Assembly: GCA_021849435.1 (NCBI GenBank)
Contig: JAJZSX010000053.1
Span: 1-10,803, forward strand
DNA from: Actinomycetes bacterium
GTDB taxonomy: Bacteria; Actinomycetota; Acidimicrobiia; Acidimicrobiales; RAAP-2
DNA length: 10,803 bases
Direction of reading: 5' to 3'
The stretch's first letter is position 1; each line of letters opens with the position of its first letter. Under the pieces are notes generated by a model that did no database searches, was not told the DNA's origin, and saw nothing but the letters and a program-made list of their open reading frames with translations. Positions 1 through 5,132 of this stretch are shown in pieces. The translations under genes were made by a program, and so were the position numbers.

Positions 1-58
1 CTTCCTCGGGCATCCGGCGTACCACCGCGAACTGCTCGCCAACCAGCTCGGCATCTAA
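1..58 (+). CDS. C-terminal tail of an unidentified protein (5' truncated by window edge)
   Basis: An open frame enters from the left edge, with the first whole codon at base 2, and ends at TAA 56-58. It gives 18 residues, FLGHPAYHRELLANQLGI. This is too short to assign a family. Only 6 nt separate its stop from the GTG of the next gene, and the stop codon overlaps that gene's AAGG ribosome-binding site, so the two genes are probably co-transcribed. The call rests on the open frame and this operon-like spacing only. Confidence 0.5.
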   Translation, partial: FLGHPAYHRELLANQLGI

Positions 59-64
59 GGCCTC

Positions 65-811
65 GTGCTCGTTCACGAACAGCTGGCCAGCGACGCGTCG
101 CTGCTCGACCTGCGCATCGCGTCGTCCAGTGCCCGACCGGCCGTCGGCCACGTGCTCGTGCTCGTGCACGGCCTGCCGCGCGCGACGGGTATGGGCCGCC
201 AAGCGGCCGGCTTGCTGCCCGAGCTCGCCGAGCACCTCGCCAGCGAGTCGGGTTGGACGGTCGCTACCGGAACGCTGTCGGGCGTTGGCGGGAGTACAGG
301 GACCTTCTCGGCCAGTCAGTGGCGTCGCGACCTGGGCGCGATCATCGGGCGAATCGACCAGGACGGTGGACGGATCTCGCTGGCGGGTTTCGGCTTTGGT
401 GGTGCGCTCGCACTCGCGGTGACCGCCGACGACGAACGCGTGCGCGGCGTCGCCACGTTCGCCGCGCCCGCGCACCTGGAGACCTGGTGCGGCGCGGCCG
501 CTCCGTTTCGCCAGTGGATCATCGGCGCGGGCGTCGTCGGGGACGAGAAGGACCTGCTCGCCGCAAACGACCTGCGCGCCGACGTGCTGGCCGTGGACCC
601 GCTCGGCGCCGTGGCGAAGGTCCCGCCCCGCCGCTTGCTGGTCGGTCACGGCACGGACGACCTGGAGGTGCCCGCGAGCGACGCCCGGGACCTGCTCAGC
701 GCGGCCGACGGCCGCGGCGAGCTTCGCCTGATTCAAGGTGCCGGCCACCAGCTGCGGGCAGATCCCCGGATGGTGGCCACCCTGCTCGGCTGGCTCGACC
801 GGCACCGCTAG
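65..811 (+). CDS. Alpha/beta-hydrolase-fold protein with glycine at the nucleophile position
   Basis: The 248-residue protein shows the alpha/beta-hydrolase pattern: a strand plus HG oxyanion-type motif (VLVLVHGLP, residues 30-38), a nucleophile-elbow region (LAGFGFGGALAL, 107-117), an acid motif GTDDLEVP with Asp199, and a C-terminal GAGH with His228. The elbow normally reads GxSxG. Here it is GFGFG, with Gly110 (codon GGC at 392-394) where the catalytic serine should be. Asp and His are kept, so classical ester hydrolysis is doubtful. A non-hydrolytic or binding role, or another reaction, is possible. No signal peptide is evident, so it is probably cytosolic. The GTG start follows AAGG at 57-60, and its gene lies 6 nt behind the upstream gene. 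It ends tail to tail with thiE. The substrate is unknown. The fold is fairly certain; the function is not. Confidence 0.85.
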   Translation: MLVHEQLASDASLLDLRIASSSARPAVGHVLVLVHGLPRATGMGRQAAGLLPELAEHLASESGWTVATGTLSGVGGSTGTFSASQWRRDLGAIIGRIDQDGGRISLAGFGFGGALALAVTADDERVRGVATFAAPAHLETWCGAAAPFRQWIIGAGVVGDEKDLLAANDLRADVLAVDPLGAVAKVPPRRLLVGHGTDDLEVPASDARDLLSAADGRGELRLIQGAGHQLRADPRMVATLLGWLDRHR

Positions 812-1440
812 TTCGCGGCGTCGATGGCCTCGTCCAAGGCGCGGCGGATCGATGCCGCCGCGTGGAAGGGGTCAGGCGCATTCGTGAGGGCGCGGACCAC
901 CACGAAGTGGCCGAGCCCCGCGCGAACCAGTGAGGCCACGTTGTCGGCGTCCACGGCGCCGGTCACGAAGACTGGCTGATCGCTTCGAAGGGTGCAGTCG
1001 AGCGCGTACTGGATTCCGGTGCCCGTGCGGCCGGGCTTGGTCGGTGTGGCCACGATCGGACCGGCGCTGCGATAGGTCGTCGGCTGAGCGAGCGCACGCT
1101 CGAACTCGTCGGGGTCGTGGGTCGACAGCCCGACGATCGCGTCAGGACCGAGCAGCTCACGACACACGGCCACGCTCAGGTCCTCCTGGCCTACGTGGAC
1201 GCCGTCGGCCCCCACCTCGGCCGCGAGGTAGGGCGAATCGTTCATGATGAATGGCACGCCGAAGTCCCGGCAGATCGCCGCCATCACTCGGCCCGAGACT
1301 CGGCGCTGGTCGTCGTCGAGATCTTTCTCGCGTAGTTGGACCACGTCGACGCCACCGCGCAACACTGCGGGGAGGAAGTCGGCGATGTCGTCCCGGTGAC
1401 CCACGCAGAGGTAGAGGCGCCGTGAAGTGAGATCATGCAC
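808..1440 (-). CDS. thiE: Thiamine-phosphate synthase (ThiE)
   Basis: ThiE joins hydroxymethylpyrimidine diphosphate and hydroxyethylthiazole phosphate to give thiamine phosphate and pyrophosphate in the cytosol. The 210 residues match the usual size of this TIM-barrel enzyme. Family motifs occur in order: QLREKD at 35-40, ND at 67-68 followed by GADGVHVGQEDL (Asp87 expected to bind Mg), GLSTHD at 104-109, and GPIVATPTKPG at 127-137 (phosphate and diphosphate handling). One deviation is VTGAV (159-163), where homologs usually have a GGI-type phosphate loop. The GTG start at 1438-1440 is the only usable one, because an in-frame stop lies at 1450-1452 just upstream. There is no good Shine-Dalgarno sequence, but a -10-like box lies 6 nt away, so the mRNA is probably leaderless. 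No TPP riboswitch fits in the short upstream region. It is divergent from the Rrf2 regulator. Confidence 0.93.
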   Translation of the reverse strand: MHDLTSRRLYLCVGHRDDIADFLPAVLRGGVDVVQLREKDLDDDQRRVSGRVMAAICRDFGVPFIMNDSPYLAAEVGADGVHVGQEDLSVAVCRELLGPDAIVGLSTHDPDEFERALAQPTTYRSAGPIVATPTKPGRTGTGIQYALDCTLRSDQPVFVTGAVDADNVASLVRAGLGHFVVVRALTNAPDPFHAAASIRRALDEAIDAAN

Positions 1441-1446
1441 CCGCCC

Positions 1447-1452
1447 ACTCTA
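1447..1452 (-). promoter_or_regulatory. Putative -10 box of thiE, leaderless spacing
   Basis: On the minus strand TAGAGT matches the TANNNT core of a sigma-70 type -10 element. Exactly 6 nt (GGGCGG) separate it from the GTG, placing the expected transcription start at or next to the start codon. A weak -35-like CCGACG lies 17 nt upstream, inside the 1456-1475 dyad. This is inferred from sequence only. Confidence 0.45.
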
Positions 1453-1455
1453 AAA

Positions 1456-1475
1456 CCGACGTGGCGCGCCGTCGG
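1456..1475. promoter_or_regulatory. Dyad in the thiE promoter, possible operator
   Basis: This is a perfect 6-bp inverted repeat, CCGACG and CGTCGG, with an 8-bp spacer. It covers the spacer and -35 area of the proposed thiE promoter. Its position suits a repressor site, and the divergent Rrf2-type gene is the obvious candidate binder. Short GC-rich dyads also arise by chance in such DNA. Confidence 0.3.
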
Positions 1476-1520
1476 ATCGGTGCTACGGGTCTCGCGGACC
1501 GCTCGCCGTCGTCCATTACC

Positions 1521-1534
1521 CGGCGGGTCCGCCG
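1521..1534. promoter_or_regulatory. Dyad upstream of the Rrf2 gene, possible autoregulatory operator
   Basis: This is a perfect 6-bp inverted repeat, CGGCGG-GT-CCGCCG, ending 7 bp before the proposed -10 box of the Rrf2-family gene, so it lies between the -35 and -10 positions. Rrf2 regulators commonly bind imperfect dyads in their own promoters. The half sites differ from those of the 1456-1475 dyad, so one regulator binding both is not shown. Confidence 0.3.
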
Positions 1535-1541
1535 ACTCGGG

Positions 1542-1547
1542 CAGAAT
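1542..1547 (+). promoter_or_regulatory. Putative -10 box of the Rrf2 gene, leaderless spacing
   Basis: CAGAAT matches four of six bases of TATAAT and lies 6 nt (GGACCC) before the ATG at 1554. No Shine-Dalgarno sequence is present. The spacing equals that seen at thiE and at the gene ending at 8316, which supports leaderless initiation. No clear -35 is visible. Confidence 0.4.
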
Positions 1548-1553
1548 GGACCC

Positions 1554-2012
1554 ATGCAGATTCCCGCGAAGGCCGAGTACGCCATTCGGGCGTTACTCAC
1601 CCTGGCGGCGAGCAAGACGTCCGTGAGCGCCGAACACCTGGCCGCCGAACAGCAGCTGCCCGCGAAGTTCCTGGGAGCGATCCTGTCGGACCTTCGACGC
1701 GGCGGACTGGTCACCAGCCAGCGAGGCCCCGAGGGTGGGTTCCGGCTGGCCCACGACCCCGACGAGATCATGATCGCCGACATCTTGCGCGTCGTGAGTG
1801 GCCCAATGGCCGGCGTGCGCGGGATGCGCCCCGAGACGCTGAACTACGGCGGCGACGCCGAACACCTGCGTGACGTCTGGGTCGCGGTGCGCGCGGCGTT
1901 GCGCGAGGTGCTCGAGCACGTGACCCTCGGCCAGGTCCTGCGTGGCGATCTCCCGGCCGCGGTGACCCGCTTCACCGCCGACGAGGACGCGTGGATCACG
2001 CGCCAGCTGTGA
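1554..2012 (+). CDS. Rrf2-family transcriptional regulator without cysteines
   Basis: The 152-residue protein has the typical Rrf2 opening (MQIPAKAEYAIRALLTLA), a winged helix-turn-helix over about residues 24-55 (LPAKFLGAILSDLRRGGLV), and the wing signature QRGPEGGFRLA at 56-66. Family members include the Fe-S sensors IscR, NsrR and RsrR, whose cluster is held by cysteines near residues 90-105. This protein contains no cysteine at all, so it should not bind a classical Fe-S cluster and may instead sense a metabolite or interact with a partner, as cluster-less Rrf2 proteins do. The ATG at 1554 is preferred over longer frames because it gives the conserved family N-terminus. It is divergent from thiE and overlaps rnhA. 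Its likely targets are its own promoter and perhaps thiE, based on the nearby dyads. Confidence 0.9.
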   Translation: MQIPAKAEYAIRALLTLAASKTSVSAEHLAAEQQLPAKFLGAILSDLRRGGLVTSQRGPEGGFRLAHDPDEIMIADILRVVSGPMAGVRGMRPETLNYGGDAEHLRDVWVAVRAALREVLEHVTLGQVLRGDLPAAVTRFTADEDAWITRQL

Positions 2013-2446
2013 TCCGAATTCACACCGACGGCGCCTGCCGGGGCAATCCCGGTCCGGGCGGCTGGGCGTGGGCGCGCGGCACCGACGGTTACGCGAGCGG
2101 CGCCGAGCCCCAGACGACCAACCAGCGCATGGAGCTGCGCGCGGTCCTCGAGGCCCTGCGGGACAATCCCGATGACGACGTCGAGATCGTGAGCGATTCG
2201 ACCTACGTGGTGAAGTGCTTCAACGACCACTGGTACGTCGGCTGGCTTCGCCGTGGCTGGAAGAACTCCCAGGGCCAACCCGTGGCGAACCGTGACCTGT
2301 GGGAGCCCCTGTTCGACCTCACGCTGCGCGGTGAGCGAACCGTCACCTTCTCCTGGGTGCGGGGTCACGCGGGCGACCCGATGAACGAGTTCGTTGACGA
2401 GCTGGCCACGGCCGCGGCCGACCGTCAACAGGGTCAACGGCGCTAG
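1991..2446 (+). CDS. rnhA: Ribonuclease HI
   Basis: RNase HI cuts the RNA strand of RNA-DNA hybrids, for example R-loops and primer RNA, using two divalent metal ions. The 151 residues match the usual length. All four carboxylates and the catalytic histidine are visible: Asp13 in HTDGACRGNPGPGGW, Glu48 in MELRAVLEAL, Asp69 in SDSTYVV, His126 in VRGHAG and Asp136 in FVDELA. The basic-protrusion region (WLRRGWKNSQGQPV, about 85-98) is also present. The start is uncertain. GTG at 1991 has GAGGA only 3 nt upstream, while GTG at 2009 overlaps the regulator's stop as GTGA and would give a 145-residue protein starting at IRIHTDG. Either way, the gene is translationally coupled to the Rrf2 gene. Confidence 0.95.
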   Translation: MDHAPAVIRIHTDGACRGNPGPGGWAWARGTDGYASGAEPQTTNQRMELRAVLEALRDNPDDDVEIVSDSTYVVKCFNDHWYVGWLRRGWKNSQGQPVANRDLWEPLFDLTLRGERTVTFSWVRGHAGDPMNEFVDELATAAADRQQGQRR

Positions 2447-2458
2447 CGCGCGGCCGTG
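2407..2458 (+). terminator. Long-loop inverted repeat at the end of rnhA, possible weak terminator
   Basis: A perfect 10-bp inverted repeat, CACGGCCGCG (2407-2416) and CGCGGCCGTG (2449-2458), flanks a 32-nt loop that contains the rnhA stop codon. A 10-bp palindrome, GCGCTAGCGC, lies at 2440-2449. There is no T-tract, so a classical intrinsic terminator is not supported. In such GC-rich DNA the repeat may be chance. Confidence 0.2.
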
Positions 2459-2480
2459 ACCGCGGCGGCGTCAGAAACAT

Positions 2481-2486
2481 TAGGAT
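2481..2486 (+). promoter_or_regulatory. Putative -10 box of the lpd operon
   Basis: TAGGAT fits TANNNT and lies in a locally AT-richer patch (about 2471-2516). A weak -35-like GTGACC at 2456-2461 is 19 nt upstream. The expected start near 2493 gives a leader of about 35 nt that contains a good ribosome-binding site. The inverted repeat 2484-2510 overlaps this promoter. Confidence 0.4.
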
Positions 2487-2510
2487 TTCGTAGGTCTCAG
2501 TGACGAAATC
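2484..2510. promoter_or_regulatory. Inverted repeat over the lpd transcription start, possible operator
   Basis: The arms GATTTCG (2484-2490) and CGAAATC (2504-2510) are perfect 7-bp inverted repeats with a 13-bp spacer. A second overlapping pair, TTCGTAG (2487-2493) and CTACGAA (2510-2516), uses the same bases in another register. Lying over the -10 and start region, this arrangement suits a dimeric repressor. The cognate regulator is not identified. Confidence 0.35.
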
Positions 2511-2513
2511 TAC

Positions 2514-2520
2514 GAAGGGA
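2514..2520 (+). promoter_or_regulatory. Shine-Dalgarno sequence of lpd
   Basis: GAAGGGA lies 7 nt before the GTG at 2528. This good site supports GTG 2528 as the start, and it contrasts with the leaderless genes elsewhere in the window. Confidence 0.6.
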
Positions 2521-2527
2521 ATCCGCC

Positions 2528-3943
2528 GTGACGAACGAGGTCCAGCTGTTTGACGTTGTGATCATCGGGGGTGGCCCCGGCGGCTACGCCGCTGCGCTCT
2601 ACGGGGCCTCGGCCGGTCTCAACGTCGCGCTGATCGAGCGGGACAAGGTGGGTGGGACGTGCCTGCACCGTGGCTGCGTACCGGCCAAGGAGTTCCTCGA
2701 GACGGCCCACGTGCGCCGGACCATCGAGCACGCGAGCACGTTCGGCATCGGCACCGGCGCGGTGTCAGTGGACTTCTCGGTGAGCCAGGCCCGCAAGAAC
2801 GAGGTCGTCGACAAGCTGCACAAGGGCCTGTCGGGCCTGCTCAAGGGTCGCAAGGTCACCATCTACGAGGGCACGGCGCGACTCGACGCGGACCAGGTCG
2901 TACGGATCCTCGACGGGGCCGACGCCGGCGTCGAGGCGAAGGGGACCAACGTCATCCTGGCCGCTGGCTCGGTCCCGCGGACGCTGCCGGGCTTTGACGT
3001 CGACGGCCAGATCGTCCTGACCTCGGACGAGTTCTTGGACCTGGACACCTTGCCCGCGAGCGCCGCAGTGATCGGCGGCGGGGCGATCGGCTGTGAGTTC
3101 GCGTCGATGCTGTCGGACATGGGCACTGCCGTGACCGTGCTCGAGGGTTTGCCGACGATCCTCGCGGGCTGCGACAGCGAAGTGGTGAGCGTCGTGGGAC
3201 GCTCGTTCAAGAAGCGCGGAATCGAGGTCCGTGCCGGGGTGAACGTGACCGGACACACGCCCGCGAAGGGCAAGACGGCCGTGCACGTCGAAGGCGGTGA
3301 CGACGTCGTGGTCGAGGTCGTCGTGCTCGCCGTCGGACGACGCCCGCGCAGCGAGGGTTTGCTCGGTGACGGGACCGGCGTCGAGGTCAACGAGCGCGGC
3401 TTCGTCGTCGCGAACTCCTCGATGCGCACCGCGAACCCCAACGTCTACGCTATCGGCGACATCGTCGCCAACACCCCCCAACTCGCCCACGTCGGCTTCG
3501 CCGAGGCGATCGTGGCGATCAAGACCATCCTGGGCGAGCCCGTGGTGCCCGTCGACTACGACCGTGTGCCGTGGGCGATCTACTCGAATCCCGAGGTCGC
3601 TTTCGTGGGACTGACCGAAGCCGCCGCGAAGGAGCGGGGCTACGAGGTCGTCGTGAAGAAGGACCCCTTCGGTGGCAACAGCCGCGCCCAGATCATCGGC
3701 GAGACCGAAGGCGTCGTCAAGATCATCGCCGAGAAGCGCGCCGACGGCACCGCGGGCCAGATCCTTGGTGTGCACATGGCCGGTCCATGGGTGACCGAGC
3801 AACTGGGGGCCGGCTACTACGCCGTCAACTGGGAGGCGACGGCCGAGGAGGCCGCCGCGCTCATCCAGCCGCACCCGTCGCTGTCGGAGACCTTCGGCGA
3901 GACGCTGTTGGCCCTAGCTGGGAGGGGGCTCCACGTTGGCTGA
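2528..3943 (+). CDS. lpd: Dihydrolipoyl dehydrogenase (E3)
   Basis: Lpd reoxidises the dihydrolipoyl arm of 2-oxoacid dehydrogenase E2 (or glycine-cleavage H protein), passing electrons through FAD and a redox disulfide to NAD. The 471 residues match the family length. The order of motifs is canonical: the FAD-binding GGGPGG (14-19), the redox pair Cys45 and Cys50 in GGTCLHRGCVPAK, the NAD-binding GGGAIG near 183-188, the second FAD motif VYAIGD near 306-311, and the C-terminal dimerisation domain with HPSLSE (catalytic His449 and Glu454). The GTG start has a good Shine-Dalgarno sequence. The gene opens an operon: it overlaps the E2 gene by 8 nt, and lipBA abuts E2. Other flavin disulfide reductases (mercuric or glutathione reductase) are less likely, given the Lpd-type C-terminus and this context. 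Confidence 0.96.
   Translation: MTNEVQLFDVVIIGGGPGGYAAALYGASAGLNVALIERDKVGGTCLHRGCVPAKEFLETAHVRRTIEHASTFGIGTGAVSVDFSVSQARKNEVVDKLHKGLSGLLKGRKVTIYEGTARLDADQVVRILDGADAGVEAKGTNVILAAGSVPRTLPGFDVDGQIVLTSDEFLDLDTLPASAAVIGGGAIGCEFASMLSDMGTAVTVLEGLPTILAGCDSEVVSVVGRSFKKRGIEVRAGVNVTGHTPAKGKTAVHVEGGDDVVVEVVVLAVGRRPRSEGLLGDGTGVEVNERGFVVANSSMRTANPNVYAIGDIVANTPQLAHVGFAEAIVAIKTILGEPVVPVDYDRVPWAIYSNPEVAFVGLTEAAAKERGYEVVVKKDPFGGNSRAQIIGETEGVVKIIAEKRADGTAGQILGVHMAGPWVTEQLGAGYYAVNWEATAEEAAALIQPHPSLSETFGETLLALAGRGLHVG
3921..3928 (+). promoter_or_regulatory. Strong Shine-Dalgarno sequence for the E2 gene
   Basis: GGAGGGGG inside the end of lpd lies 7 nt before the TTG at 3936. It decides this start despite the rare TTG codon, and the resulting protein begins ADVTLPSLGESV, as lipoyl domains do. 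Confidence 0.65.
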
Positions 3944-5132
3944 CGTCACGCTGCCGTCACTGGGCGAATCGGTAACCGAGGGGATCATCACTCGGTGGTT
4001 CAAGAAGGTCGGCGACTCGGTCGCCCGCGACGAGCCGCTCTTTGAGGTCTCGACCGACAAGGTCGACTCCGAGATGCCCTCGCCCGCAGCGGGCGTGTTG
4101 ACCGAGATATTGGCCGGCGAAGGTGACACCGTCGAGACGGGCTCGCGCGTCGCTGTCATCGACGAGAACGCGGTCGCCGGATCGGTGGCGCCGGCAGCGC
4201 CGAGCGCGCCGAGCGCCCCCGCGCCGAGCACCCCCGCGCCGAGCACCCCCGCACCCCTTACGAGCGAGGCGCCCACCACGACGCCGGGCGAGTCGCGAAC
4301 CGCTGGGGTCGTGATGTCGCCGGTCGTGCGGCGAATCCTCGCCGATGGCGGGGTCGAGCCAGCGAAGGTACACGGGTCGGGGCCGGGCGGCGCGATCACG
4401 CGGCGAGACGCCGAGCGGGCCGTCGCCAACGGGCCCACGGACGAGGAAGTCGTGCCCCTGTCCAACGGCCTTCGCCGGATGGGCCAGCACATGACCTTGT
4501 CCGCCCAGAGCACGCCGCACGGCTTCGTCGCGATCGAGGTCGACGCGTCGATCTTCGACCAGTTGGATTCGCTCGGCCGGCGCACGCGCGACGGCGTCGA
4601 GATCTCGGACCAGATGGTGATGGGTCTCGCCGCGGTTCGCGCCCTGGGTGAATTCGAGTTCCTGAACGCCACGTTCGCGGGCGACGAGCTCGTCGTGCAC
4701 CGCACCGTCAACTTGGGATTCATGCGCGAGGTACTGCGTGACGGCATGCTCGTGCCGGTCGTGCACGCGGCTGCTGGTCTGACGCTTCGCGCCCTGGCGC
4801 GCCGCGTCCACGAGCTCTTCGAACGCGTCTCGACGCGCCAGCTCACGACCGACGACCTCATGGGTGGCACCTTCACCCTGGTCGGCCCGACGGGGCCGAA
4901 CTCGCTGTGGACGAGTCCGATCATCATCCAGCCCGAGGTGGCCGTGCTCTCGATGGGGGCAGTGCGCCGGGTTCCCGTGGTTCTCGAGGACGGCGTGAGC
5001 GTCGGTGTGGGGCGTCGCGTGGTCATCGGACTCTCCTTCGACCACCGCGTCTGCGAACCCTTCACCGCGACGGCCTACCTCGAGCGGGTGGCCGAGTTGC
5101 TCGCGGGACTCGATCTGGAGAGCGAGCACTAG
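3936..5132 (+). CDS. 2-oxoacid dehydrogenase E2 acyltransferase, lipoyl-bearing, with atypical active site
   Basis: The E2 core carries acyl groups on a lipoyl arm and transfers them to CoA. The 398 residues show a single lipoyl domain (1-76, lipoylated Lys42 in STDKVDS), an Ala-Pro linker (about 80-123), a peripheral subunit-binding domain (about 126-164, MSPVVRRILADGGV then GSGPGGAITRRDAE), and a catalytic domain from about 172. The start resembles actinobacterial SucB/DlaT. The catalytic end is unusual. HRxxDG reads HRVCEP (His370, Glu374 for Asp, Pro375 for Gly), and the TxTN loop reads TLVG at 314-317. The active-site His is kept, so it may be a divergent enzyme, or a lipoyl carrier with weak transferase activity. 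Overlap with lpd and direct abutment with lipBA indicate one operon. Its 2-oxoacid (pyruvate, 2-oxoglutarate or branched-chain) cannot be told, as E1 is not in the window. Confidence 0.9.
   Translation: MADVTLPSLGESVTEGIITRWFKKVGDSVARDEPLFEVSTDKVDSEMPSPAAGVLTEILAGEGDTVETGSRVAVIDENAVAGSVAPAAPSAPSAPAPSTPAPSTPAPLTSEAPTTTPGESRTAGVVMSPVVRRILADGGVEPAKVHGSGPGGAITRRDAERAVANGPTDEEVVPLSNGLRRMGQHMTLSAQSTPHGFVAIEVDASIFDQLDSLGRRTRDGVEISDQMVMGLAAVRALGEFEFLNATFAGDELVVHRTVNLGFMREVLRDGMLVPVVHAAAGLTLRALARRVHELFERVSTRQLTTDDLMGGTFTLVGPTGPNSLWTSPIIIQPEVAVLSMGAVRRVPVVLEDGVSVGVGRRVVIGLSFDHRVCEPFTATAYLERVAELLAGLDLESEH
4206..4250 (+). repeat. 15-bp tandem repeat encoding the E2 Ala-Pro linker
   Basis: Three head-to-tail copies of GCGCCGAGCACCCCC are present. 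The first differs at one base (G for A) and the last two are identical. They are in frame and encode APSAP, APSTP and APSTP (residues 91-105) of the flexible linker after the lipoyl domain. The repeat can expand or contract without a frameshift. Confidence 0.9.

Noticed and set aside
1441..1553. TPP riboswitch upstream of thiE
   Set aside because: The gap is only 113 bp, the proposed -10 box is 6 nt from the start codon, and no CTGAGA-type thi-box core is seen on the thiE strand.
1461..1553. Longer N-terminus for the Rrf2 regulator
   Set aside because: The extra 31 residues resemble translated promoter DNA and precede the conserved family start MQIPAKAEYA, so ATG at 1554 is preferred.
2765..3874. 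A 369-residue open frame antisense to lpd
   Set aside because: It has no domain signature, and its composition is that of antisense GC-rich DNA; lpd on the plus strand has every family motif.
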